Shown here in pieces: positions 46,039 to 57,324 of a stretch of DNA of 64,000 nt. Location of the stretch: assembly GCA_964247055.1 (NCBI GenBank), contig OZ176056.1, positions 7,440,001 to 7,504,000 of the forward strand. The letters are read 5' to 3'. The position numbers and the translations under genes are program-made. The notes under the pieces are model-generated. The model was given only the letters and a program-made list of their open reading frames with translations. It was not told the origin of the DNA and made no database searches. Source of the stretch: Paragordius varius. Taxonomy: Eukaryota; Nematomorpha. How positions within the stretch are numbered: position 1 is the first letter of the stretch; each line of letters opens with the position of its first letter.

Positions 46039-49000
46039 TACTTAAAAAAATTTTCGAAAAAAGAATTAACTGTTATTATTTTATTAAAATATGTATGTAC
46101 GTAGATTTTATATTATAAAAAATTTCCCGCATATACATTGTATTTGAAAGTATGGTCTTTAGAGTTTAAATATGCATAATTTTTTTTGGAAAAAAAAGCT
46201 TTAATTTATTATATAAAGGTATAGTCCATACCAAACTTTATACCTGGATATTAAAAACTTAAAATTTTGATTAGTGTTTAGATGCTAGTTATGCGCTAAT
46301 TTTAGAAAAAAAGGGGATTCATTACAAATAAAATTTATTTTATTGGCGTCTATGATGAACAGCCTAAAATGTTTTTACCATCCATCTATTTCCATGTGCT
46401 AGAATTATGAAAATAAGCAACTTTACTCCCAAAAAAATTTTAAGTTTCGTCATTTTAGTGGGTATTAGATATGTCTACTTTGAATGGTTAAAGTAGGGTT
46501 AATATAATTTGGATTAACTCTTAAAACATTTTCTTTTTTAATTTTTGTTATAAATCACGATTGATTATAATTCTGGCTATTTGGGGGATGTAATGGAGTT
46601 TTTGTGGAAATACGCTTTAATAATTATAATGATTCTACAATTTGAAACATTTTTAATTAATAATTATTTTTTTTCACTTTAAAATAATTGGTTATGTTTT
46701 TCCTGGATTCATAACATAATATTTATATAATTTTTTACAGTAATTATGGTTTACATAGGATGTTGGTAAAAAAGTATATGTTTAATATTACCAAATATTA
46801 ACATTTAAAACAATAGATATAAAACGCGTAAACATAAGATATACCATTTGCACTTCAAGGGTGTCCTCGAACACTTCAAGTTGGTCCTTGAACATTTCAA
46901 GTCCTTGAACAATTCAAGTTGGTCCTTAAAATTATTAAATTTTGATTTAACCATAATTTTTGCATTTATTTTTTTATTTATTAATTATTAACCTAATTTT
47001 CTTTATTTATTATTTTTATTCATTTAAAAATTAAATTTTTTATTGAAAAACCACTTTTTTGTTTCAAACTATTTTTTTCAATTGAACAAATTATTGACCC
47101 TTAAATGTTTTAAATGAAAAATTTTTATTAATAACCCAGAAAACTTATGTATTTTTTCATTTCGTGTTAAAATCTTATAAATATCCAAAATTATTTTAAG
47201 AAATTAATAAAGATATACGGTTTCTCAAAGATTAAAAGTTGATATCGATTTAAAATTTATGTTTAATAATAGAAAATAGGTTAAAAACAATAAAATAGAT
47301 GAATTATTTACGATTTGATTGATAAAAGTTAAAAACAAAACAAAAAATTCAAACTTGAAGTGTTCAAGGACCAACTTGAAGGGTTCAAGGACCAACTTGA
47401 AATGTTCAAGGACCAACTTGAAGTGTTTAAGGACCAACTTCAATTGTTTAAGACTTGAAGTGTTTAAGGACACTCTTGAAGTGCAAATGGTATATATACC
47501 ACCTTCAAAATTGTGGTATATGAAAAGACAATATTATGATTTTGGTGTTTTAGAATCCTATGCGATACGAATTTGTCTTTATTAAAAATAAATAGTTAGT
47601 TAAAGACTAATTTAATATTTACATTTTAAAACTACTTTTTGCTATAGCATTAGCTATACCCCTGTCGAATGATAAAGTCGAATTAAAATTACGTCTTATA
47701 CATGAACATTCCGATTTTTGTCCAGAGATTCCAGAACTTTCCACATATTTCCCACAATCTAAAAACGATGAATGTAATTTAAATCATGGTAAACGGGGAG
47801 TTATAAAACAGCCATCTAATTTTGAAAATGGTCCTGTATTATCAAAAAATAAATTTGGAAATATTGAACCTAATACATTATTACAAAATGAACAATTTTT
47901 AAACGATAAAACCATTTCAGATGTGCATTACAAAGCTCTTGGCAACACTCAAATGAATCTTAATGCAGAAATAAAGTCAGAATTTTTTGTTAGCCTATCA
48001 TTACTTCATGCGTTGGATATATCTTTTATACCCTCTAATAATAATAATAATGTTGAACATAATTTTAATCAAAACACCGATTTACATTTCACTATAGGAC
48101 AAACCCAATTTAGGATTAATAATCGAAATATTATCCAAGAATCAAATACATTACTCCTCCTAAGTCAACATTTTAATGAAATTTTTAACATAGTTGATGG
48201 TGGAAAAGATCAACAGTTATTAACAACAACATTTGATTTTATAACATCTTTCAAACATATTTTACATTACATTTCAACCGCCGTTTTTAATGCCCAACAA
48301 GGGGGGACCCTTGAAAAAAACTTAAATGATGAAGCTTTTGAAGAAAATTATAGAAAAATTTTACGTCTCATAGATTGTAGACTTCTTAAGTCTTTAATTA
48401 ACCCAGCATTGGAACAAAGAGAAGCATGTATTAAATTTTTTATATATAAAATTTTATTTTCAAATATATAGCGAACAACTTAAATTTTAATGCATTTAGC
48501 TATCCTTATTTGACAATATTTTTCCAAATAAAACTTGTTAAATTTACATTTTTCTTTTCCAGTAAAAATTAATATTATAGGGAAACAAAATGTAAAAATA
48601 TAAAGACAAATAGTTTTTTAAAAAGACAACTTATACTTTATATCTTTTGATATTTTAAATAAAACTCATTGATTAAATATTGTAAAGTAAGAAATAGAGA
48701 TGGATATGTAGGTAATACAATCAATTATATATTTTTCGATTGAAATTAATTGATTTTTATAGGATAAATTAAGGTTTAAAAAAGTATGATGAAAAAAAAT
48801 GATTTTTGTCTTTATATTTTTACATTTTGTTCGTGTATAATTTCAATTTTTACTGTAAATATTAGATTGGGGTGTTTATAATTTTAGTGCAATTAAAAGT
48901 TTTATTTTGACATAAAAAATATTAATTTTGATAAAAAATGAAGTTTTTTTTTTCAAATTGAATAATTTTGGAAACGATTGAATATATATATATATATATA

Positions 49001-52000
49001 TATATTTTAGTTTATATTTTAATTTTATTTTTACGTTTGACAAAGATTACTTGTAGTAATCGAAATATCATAATAAATTTATATAATTTTTGCTGAATTA
49101 TTGCATATATAATAATATATATATATATATACTTTTAGATATTAAACTCCAAGAAAACGACAAAGATTGTGGAATATATTCCCATACTATCCCTCTACAT
49201 ATATTACTTGGTAAATATTTTTCTACTCTTTAGAATTAAACAATAAATTTATAAATGTTTTCTCTAATTTTATTGAAAATTTTTTGAAAAATTTAAACTT
49301 TTTTTACGTGCCATATAATTAGAATCAACTTTTTGCGATGATATATTTTTACCGTTACCCTTGGCAACTACAGGTATCTTTCTTCTCCTATTTTTATAGT
49401 TTGTTTTAAGAAAATTGAACACATTTTTTGCTGTTTTACTGTAAAAATTGAAGTTTTAAGGTCTAAATATAAAGAACATCTATATTTAATCTTTAGCTTC
49501 TGAGTTTCAAAATAAAGAAATAGAGATGTAAATTAATTACATAATTCACAATAGCAATGAAATGGGTTATAAAAAAATAAGAAATTAAAAATATGGGTGG
49601 TTTTGTGAAGAAAAAAAATTGTTACAAAAAAAATTATTTTACCGTGTAATTTTAATTAATACTGTATTAATATAAATATATAGCATCTGAACTCAGGCAC
49701 GCCAGGATATCTATCATTCAGATCCCTGTAGAAAATTTTTTTGATTGCCCTTTAAAAAAATCTCTTTTTACGGAATTATATTCAAATAATATGAATCAAA
49801 TTATGTACATAACTAAACACTTGACTTATGATAACTTTGAATATTGCAAAAACCATTTTGAAACCGCAACTTGTAATGAAGAAAATTCAGATATAAAAAT
49901 CAATCAATATAAAGAAATTATTGAACATTTCAAGTGTCGGGATCGAATGTGCCCAGCCAAAATTAAAGTTTTTCAATCCGATTTCGAAAAATGCGCAGAA
50001 AATTACAATAAATATGAAAATAAAAAAATTGGTTATTTTAAACCAAAGAATAATAAAATTAATGAACATTCAGATAATTGCGTTTTTTCAAAATGTTTGA
50101 CGAGCACACCCAAAATACCTAGGAATGACAATGGTATATAAATTTGAGTTTTTTTTCAAAAAAATAATTTTAAAAAAGATTTAAATGAGAATTTTATATT
50201 ATATTTTATTATTCTTTTTAAATTATGTATAATAGATGAAGCTTTAACTGGTATGGAATCACAAAACCCCAGTAAAAGGAAACGCGGTATTTATTAATAT
50301 TTTTAACATAGAAAATTTTTAAAAAAATGGATCAAAAATGTATGGTAAAATTAATATCAAGGGTAGGATAAATTACTATAGTTTTTTTTACATTCCAAAA
50401 AAGATTTAATTTTATTGATTAGTTTGTGGTAAAAAAATTGTGAGATATTATTTAAAAAGTTACCTAAAGTTTTCTTTAAACGAAAAATATTTCTTTAACA
50501 TACGATCGATGCCTTAAGTTTAACTGATAAAAGACATCCTAATTTTTGATTTAAAAAACGATATACAGTATGCATTTTAATATAGTTGCTTATTTCACAC
50601 GTACTATAGTAGGGCGGACAATTTGTAACACAGTACAGTAGTGTATGGAAAAAAGAAAGGAAACCATTGTTTATTAAACATTTTGTTGTTTTTTCCATAC
50701 ACTACTGTGTTGTTAAACCATTAAAATACATACTGTATTTGGCTAATATTTGTCATAATTTGACCTGAAATTAAATCATATATACCATTTACACTTTAAA
50801 TTTACCCTTAAACCATTTAAATTCACCCTAAGATAAATTGTGTCTTTTTTATGATTAAAAATTACCTTTACCTATATTTTTTCATATTTCTAAAAAATAA
50901 AATTTTATTTGTATTTAAAATAATACTGAAAAAATAATAAATTCAGGTCATAAAGATCTATTTTATATAAATAATGAGAGTTATGTTAGCCCGTAAACAC
51001 ATAATTTTTTTTAGGGTGTGAATTGGTCAAGGGTAAATTTGAATCGTTCGGGAGTGAATATGAATTGTAAATGGTATATATGATATTTATTTAAATATAT
51101 ATTTGATTTTTAAAATTGTTGTCCAATTTTAATTTATCTCTCTTTATATTTTTAGGGCGTCCAAGGGTTAAACCCATATCAGACCATGGTATATATATTA
51201 ATTATATTGTACGAAAATATATTTAATTTAGTCTCTTAACACATATTTTTTTTTAATTTTTTTTATTTTATTTAAAACGAGTGTTTTTATATATCATTTG
51301 CACAAGAGTGTCCTTGAACACTTCAAGTTGGTCCTTGAACATTTCAAGTTGGTCCTTGAACAATTCAAGTTGGTCCTTGAACAATTCAAGTTGGTCCTTA
51401 AACAATTCAAGTTGGTCCTTAAACAATTCAAGTTGGTCCTTGAACAGTTCAAGTTAATCCTTGAACATTTCAAGTTGGTCCTTTGACTTTTTTGCTTTGT
51501 TTTTAACTTTTATCAATCAAATCGTAAATAATTCTATTTTATTGTTTTTAACCTATTTTCTATTATTTAACATAATTTTAAATCGATATCACCTTTTAAT
51601 CTTTGAGAAACCGTATATCTTTATTAATTTTTTAAAATAATTTTGGATATTTATAAGATTTTAACACGAAATGAAAAAATATATAAGTTTTCTGGGTTAT
51701 TAATTAAAATATTTTATTAAAAACATTTAAAAGTCAATAATTTAGTTGAATTGAAAAAAATAGTTTGAAACAAGAAAAGTGGTTTTCAATGAAAAATTCT
51801 ATTTTTAAATGAATAAATATATAATAAATAAAGAAAATTAGGTTAATAAAATATAAAATTAAAAAATAAATGCAAAAATTATGGTTAAATCAAAAAGTAT
51901 AAATTTTAAGGACCAACTTGAAATGTTCAAAGACCAATTTGAAGTGTTCAAGGACCAACTTGAATTGTTTAAGGACCAACTTGAATTGTTTAAGGACCAA

Positions 52001-55000
52001 CTTGAACTGTTCAAGGACACCCTTGAAGTGCAAATAGTATATATGAAAATTTGATATTTTTCCATTCATATAACTTTTTAAAGGTGATCAGGCTAAATCC
52101 TCGACAACTTTGTATGATCGATTTATTAAACATCCAAACAATGTTTTACATATTTTGGATCCGCCTATAAACACCCTAAAACCCAGTAAATTATTCTTAA
52201 AAAAAATTTAGTAATTTTTTTAAAGGTATATAATCATATAAACTTAAGCTTGTAAGATTATAAAATTAACCTCTGAAAAGTTGATTAATGTTAAAAAGAT
52301 GATATTTCTTGTAGATTTCGCTTAAGTTATACACTATTATTAGCCTTTAAAGGAATTTAAGACAACGTTTAAATATAGTTGATAAAATCTAATTAAGTAT
52401 TCTTGTGTAAATTAGCATAATATAACTTGACTAATAATTTAGTTTTTACATGAATAAAGTTTGAAGGAAACATAGGAAATAATAATAAGTATTAAATATA
52501 TCAATCTACAAAGATGACACAAATGTATTATTTGAAAAAAAAATTTTCTACTTGCCATTCTTAAAATTTAACACAAAAAATTCCATACATTATATTGTAT
52601 TATATAAATGAACGTTAGAAATTGAAAGTATTGTTTTATTTTACCAAAAATAATGTGTGGAAAAAAGTGGGACAATCTATTCACACATATAATTTTATTT
52701 GATTTAAAAGCCGACCCGCTGACCGCTAAAGAGTCACGTGTCCCGAGTCACGTGACCGCTACAATCGATCCTTTTGAAGATGCCGCCTACCTCGATGACG
52801 AAGAGGGCGACCCCGACTTTGCTCCAGAACCGGAGGAATTGCTTAAACAGGAACTCGAAGATTTTGCTCAGGAAAAAGGTTTGATTTAGTTTGCTATGCT
52901 TTTTTATCATCACAGAACAACTATAAGTTTTTGGATTTTGGGGTGTTTAAAGTAGTTCTCTAAAAATTATAATGTAAAATTATTGAGTTTTAAATTGATT
53001 TTTGAAAGGTTTTTACGAAAAAAAAGGTTTTTTTATTTAGATAACGAGATAAATATTTGGATTTTTTAATCGATGAGATTGCGGTTTAAATTGATTTTCC
53101 ACAGATTTTAATATAAAATACATATTGAGTTTTGAATAAAAATGTCAAACTATAACCAACTACTATACGTTTTTTTTATCAAATTTTATGTTTTATATTT
53201 GCAGAATTAGAAGAGGAACTAGTTGATCAATTTGGAGTTGAACGCTTATCAGAGGGCAGCACAGAAATTCCTGCAGACCTGTCAAGTCCTGAGGGGGCCG
53301 AAAGAGATTTTTCAGATTCTCCACAAGAAGATGATGATAATATTCATGAAAGTTTTCAAAAAAATTTTAGAACAAAAAAACGGGGTAGACCACCCCTCCA
53401 TGGTTCAAAAAGGTCAAAAACTACACCACATTTACCTTTCCAATCAACAACAATAACGCCTACATTAAATGGTATGATTTTTTGTTTCTTATTTAAGGGG
53501 ACTAAAAAAGTCATTTTTTTGTATGATATTGTATCTAATTTAGCTTTATTCAAGGTTAAAATAATATATCATTTGCACTTTAAGAGTGTCCTTGAACAAT
53601 TCGAGTTGGTCCTTGAACATTTCAAGTTAGTTCATAACAGTTCAAGTTGGTCCTTTAACTTTTTTGTTTTGTTTTAACTTTTATCAATCAGATCGTAAAT
53701 AATTTATCTATTTTATTGTTTTTAACCTATTTTCTATTAATTTAACATAAACTTTAAAAAACCGTATATCTTTATTAAATTCTTATAATAATTTTGGATA
53801 TTAAAAGATAACACGACATGAAAAAATATATAAGTTTTCTGGGTTATTAATTAAAATTTTTCATTAAAAACATTCAAAGTCAATAATTTTGTTCAATTGA
53901 AAAAAAAATAGTTTGAAACAAAAAAGTGGTTTTTCAATAAAAAAATTTATTTTAAAATGAATAAATATATAATAAATAAAGAAAATTAGGTTAATAAATA
54001 ATAAAATAAAAAAATAAATGCAAAAATTATGATTAAACCAAAATTTGGACCAACTTGAAGTGTTCAAGGACACTCTTGAAGTGCAAATGGTATATCTATT
54101 TTTCTGGAGCTTATTATGTTCGATTTGCATGGTTAAAAAAAGTTTTACACTTTTAATTCGCGAAACCTGTATATTTAACCTAAATTATATTGGTATCGTC
54201 ATGTTTAGAGTGATATATGATTATAATTTTTTACAAAAAAATGACAATTATCTTTGCTTGTATTTAAAAAAATTAAACTTTTGATTTTTTTCCCAATTTT
54301 TTATCATAGCAATCGATGCCAATAATGCCACCTCGAATAGCTTTAATATATCCAATAATAACTTGTTGACACCATCCTTGTTGTCTTTATACAATACTTT
54401 TAATGGAAATCATGATCAAGAAACTTACAGTAAATATTATTTGATATTATAAAGACAAATATTTTTTTCTATAAAACAACTAAATTTCTATTAAATATTA
54501 AAATAATTTTTATATAAAAATATCATTTTTAAAAAATTGCAAAGTATATGAAATAGAAATGTAGTATAATGGTAAAATCAATTATTATTATATATTTTTT
54601 TCACAATTGTAATTAAATAAATTAATTTACATATGGGAAAAATTAAGGTTTAACAAGTAAGTCAAAAAAATATTTGCCTTAATATTTTTACGTTTTGTCC
54701 TTCCGTTATAATTTCAATTTTTACTGTATATATATATATACAATATATATATAGTTTCATCATCATACTGTGCAAATACAGCCCTTAACCCACCAACTCA
54801 ATCTATCCATAATTTTAATGATAACTTTAATGAAAGTTATGTTAATCAAAATAATTTTAATGTTCAAAATACGAATATTCAAACTTTCATTATTTTACCT
54901 GATGGAACACTGGCTGAAGAAAGTAGCATACATACGACAGTTGATGAAAACAATAATATTTTAAACGTAACAAATACTGAAAATTTGAACACTTTTATAT

Positions 55001-55722
55001 ATCAATATGATCCTGTAACACAATCATACTATGCCTTAGAGTATGGTGATGTTAATAGCACTAATAATAACTCATTTCAAGATAATATAATAAGCACTCA
55101 AAGTTTAGGATTACCAATAGATCAGGACATTGTAAATTGCCCTTCGACTCAAAATCAAACCTTTGACCATTTGATTACGAGGTATATAATATACATTCAA
55201 AAAAAATGACTATAAAATACATATTGAATAAATTAACAGTAAGATCCAAATTTTTGAGTTTATAATGATTTTTTATAAAACGATACAAACCGATATACAA
55301 AAGGCCAAAATTTTAATGTAATAGGTCAATGTTTCAATTGTAAACTGTGAAAGCCTCGTGATATAAGGATCTTTTAACCAAATTGAAAAGCTTAATAAAA
55401 TATAAGGATATAATTTTATGTAAGTACAGACAGGCTTGCTTATTAGCACACAATATATATATATATATCACTAGTCATTATTCAATCAAATTTTTATCTA
55501 AATTATAAATTATGTATGATTTAATTTTTTGTTATCTCATGAAATTTTTTATCTTCTAGTTCTTTGTTAAATCAAAATTCCACAATTGTGACAGCAAATT
55601 CAATCATCGATACCAACCCATCCAACCAAATTAATATTAACGGAATGGAAACAGATAAAACATTTTCTCAAAATTTGTTAAACACTCAGATTCCTTTTCA
55701 ATATACTCAATCGGGTTCTTGA
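42342..55722 (+). CDS. FLYWCH-type zinc-finger and AT-hook nuclear protein
   Basis: Nineteen exons give 3483 nt, 1160 residues: 42342-42393, 42419-42517, 42591-42704, 42830-42901, 43313-43514, 44567-44670, 45039-45200, 47654-48427, 49139-49210, 49323-49373, 49684-50133, 50236-50286, 51156-51188, 52084-52185, 52711-52878, 53205-53471, 54310-54429, 54755-55181, 55560-55722. Three FLYWCH-like fingers are visible: YYRCQDMACPGSC..HVSSC (about 176-207), FYKCNNDPC..HEHSDFC (about 255-300) and HFKCRDRMCPAKIKV..EHSDNC (about 650-700). Two AT-hooks follow: KRKRGRPRVK (about 731-740) and KKRGRPPLHGSKR (about 893-905), with an acidic stretch DDEEGDPDF between them. The C terminus is Asn/Gln/Ser/Thr-rich, like an activation region. 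This suggests a DNA-binding regulator; FLYWCH fingers also occur beside MULE transposases, but no transposase is present. Intron 1 is 25 nt; most junctions are phase 1. A 51-nt optional exon (45724-45774) would also fit the phase. Reading past 48427 gives an alternative short end at 48471. Confidence 0.85.
42394..42418 (+). other. 25-nt intron (FLYWCH gene intron 1)
   Basis: GTTTTTTTTATTTATTT...TACAG joins ATG..CGCTTAA to AAAATATCAATAATCAG in phase 1. Without removal the frame closes at a TAA within it. Confidence 0.7.
43720..43808. repeat. Fragment of TATGCATTTTAATGG MITE
   Basis: TTAATGGTTGCTTATTTCAC and its complement GTGTAAAATAAGCAACCATT lie about 20 bp apart, followed by AAAATGCATACTGTATA. 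This is a compact palindromic copy of the family at 4447-4613 and 50565-50738, in intron 43515-44566. Confidence 0.7.
44170..44450. repeat. ACAGTAAAAATTG-type MITE, copy h
   Basis: It starts ACAGTAAAAACTGAATTATA with CGGACAAAACGTAAAAATAT and ends TTTTTACGTTTTGTCCGTAT, AATTTCAATTTTTACTGTA. It is one of the best-preserved copies; intronic, 115 nt from the acceptor. Confidence 0.9.
45305..45640. repeat. Fold-back element, family B, copy 3
   Basis: The ends TATACCATTTACAGTTCAAA and TTTGAACTGTAAATGGTATA are perfect inverses over 20 bp. The right arm holds five TTCAAGGGTGAATTTGAATT-like units, the left arm about two. It lies in intron 45201-47653. Confidence 0.9.
46840..47494. repeat. Fold-back element, family A, copy 3
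   Basis: The ends are TATACCATTTGCACTTCAAG and CTTGAAGTGCAAATGGTATA. The left arm has about three 21-bp units and the right arm about six of GGACCAACTTGAAGTGTTCAA. It lies in intron 45201-47653. Confidence 0.9.
48560..48858. repeat. ACAGTAAAAATTG-type MITE, copy i
   Basis: It starts CAGTAAAAATTAATATTATA with AAACAAAATGTAAAAATATA and ends TTACATTTTGTTCGTGTATA, ATTTCAATTTTTACTGTAA. It lies in intron 48428-49138. Confidence 0.85.
49437..49666. repeat. ACAGTAAAAATTG-type MITE, copy j (decayed)
   Basis: It starts TACTGTAAAAATTGAAGTTT and ends TTACCGTGTAATTTTAATTA, ATACTGTA. It fills most of intron 49374-49683, its right end 17 nt before the acceptor. Confidence 0.7.
50565..50738. repeat. TATGCATTTTAATGG-type MITE, copy 3
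   Basis: It starts ACAGTATGCATTTTAATATA and ends AACCATTAAAATACATACTG. Internal GTAACACAGTACAGTAGTGT pairs with ACACTACTGTGTTGTTAAAC. It lies in intron 50287-51155. Confidence 0.8.
50781..51080. repeat. Fold-back element, family B, copy 4
   Basis: The ends are TATACCATTTACACTTTAAA and GAATTGTAAATGGTATATA, with TTCACCCTAAGATAAATTG inside. It lies in intron 50287-51155, directly after the previous MITE. Confidence 0.85.
51290..52042. repeat. Fold-back element, family A, copy 4
   Basis: The left arm has about nine 21-bp units of TTCAAGTTGGTCCTTGAACAA; the right arm has about five of the complement. Ends are TATATCATTTGCAC and GTGCAAATAGTATA, slightly decayed. It fills most of intron 51189-52083, ending about 40 nt before the acceptor. 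Confidence 0.9.
53566..54095. repeat. Fold-back element, family A, copy 5
   Basis: The ends are ATATATCATTTGCACTTTAA and CTTGAAGTGCAAATGGTATA, with only one to three 21-bp units per arm. Inner unique arms match copies 2-4 (TTAACCTATTTTCTATTA, GGGTTATTAATTAAAATTTT). It lies in intron 53472-54309. Confidence 0.9.
54428..54729. repeat. ACAGTAAAAATTG-type MITE, copy k, coincident with an intron
   Basis: The left end ACAGTAAATATT straddles the exon end: the exon closes at A (54429) and GTAAAT is the 5' splice site. The right end TTTCAATTTTTACTGTATA is followed by 25 nt of (TA)-rich sequence ending TATATAG at the acceptor (54754). The intron 54430-54754 therefore consists of the MITE plus a short tail. 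Confidence 0.85.
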
Positions 55723-57324
55723 CAACCATATCCTTAATAAATTTAAAATATGTAATCCTTTCATTGCACCATATATCTTATAAACAGATTTTAGTTGACA
55801 AAATTGCCAACAATACCAATAAAACAAATAAATTATGTATATTATTGAACAATAAAGCGAATATACAAAAATTGAAATGATACGGCCATGCAAATTTCAA
55901 AAACAACTGAAAGGCAACCAATAAAATAACCGGTCGTTTTAAGTCGCAAAATAAAAAATATAAATTGGAAACACTACAATTTAATTACACTGCTCAACAA
56001 GGTTTTGCACCACCCCATTATTTTTGCATTTCTGATACCTAATGGCATGGAGAGGCCAAAACAAAAAAGAAAATTGAGGCTACAATAGAATTTTTCCGAA
56101 ATTTAATTTTTTAAATTTGTATTTAATTTAAAAATAACAATCATTCCTCGTGTATATATGTTTAAATATTCAAACGAACAAGTCGATACAAGTAATATTC
56201 CATGCATGAATAACAAAATTCTAGGCATTAAATAAGATACTAAACAAGCTAAGAGCCAAAGTATTAAAAATCTAAAAGGGGCTTATGTATAGTGTGATAG
56301 ATCCGGGCGGCTGCACAAGCTCTGCATATCCCCCAAGCGATCCAATTATGCCAGATATGGCAAAGATAACAATAAGTAATCGTAACGATAAGAGAGACTT
56401 GCAAGCAAAATCCAGGCAAATTGACATGTCAAATTAACCAATTCGCCGAATAAAGTTAGATAAATTCTACAATTAAATTGAATAAAAAGATTAGGCAAAT
56501 ACAAATGGTCCAATCCCATAATAGTAAATTCTACTAAAAGTGGCTACACAACATCCATCTGAAATTAAAAATACAAAACAACCAATAATTTTAAAAAATA
56601 AAGTATATCCACTAGGTATCAATAAAGGATTTTTTGTAAGAACCAACTCAAGAAAAAAAGCCTAATAAGTACTCGAAAGAACGAAAACTAACAAAAAAAA
56701 TATAGCCTATCTAAAAGCCGATGGTTTAAACCATAGAATGCCTTTTTAGTATTTTTTTAAAAATTTTTTATACGTATTAAAAATTCACTTGAAAGAAAAA
56801 GACTAAATTTTTACGTTTAAGTCCGTACTATTTTTTTCTCTCTGATATTTAAATGACATATTTATATTCAAAAGATAGAGTTTAAAACGCTTTATTAAAT
56901 GATATTAAGTTTATAATATAATAACATTTTATTATAAAGTTATATTTAATTTTCTCTCGATTTTCTCTTGTTTTTGAAAAATTGAAAAACCTATGATATT
57001 TCAAAATTCTGATTGGCGGGATCAAAAATTTTTTCACAATCGGTTTTAAAACACTGATATTCGTCATAATTTAAAAGTTTGAGTGGTGGTGCTCAAAAAT
57101 GTCCAAATTTGTCGACTAGTGTTATAATATAGTTTATGTAGAAAACTATTTTACATAAAATATTTGTCTTTTTATTTTTACGTTTTGTCAGTAAATTTTA
57201 TATTTTACTATATAATACTAATATTTTACATAGTGAAAAAAGAAAGAGCCGAAAATGGCTGGTTTTTATTTAAGGCAGTGTAATATTGAAAAGGCAAATT
57301 CATTAAAATAATCATAAATTAAGG
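55723..57324. other. 3' flank of the FLYWCH gene, no gene seen
   Basis: AATAAA occurs at about 55736, a possible poly(A) signal. Half MITE ends lie at about 55860-55915 and 57120-57215 (TATTTTTACGTTTTGTCAGT). The segment 56290-56345 is less AT-rich (GATCCGGGCGGCTGCACAAG) but has no recognisable RNA or protein. Confidence 0.4.

Noticed and set aside
51290-51500. CRISPR-like regular repeats
   Set aside because: Direct repeats of 21 bp have no unique spacers and lie in a eukaryotic fold-back element.
56290-56350. Less AT-rich segment considered as a tRNA or other RNA gene
   Set aside because: I could not form a cloverleaf or find A and B box sequences in the right order.
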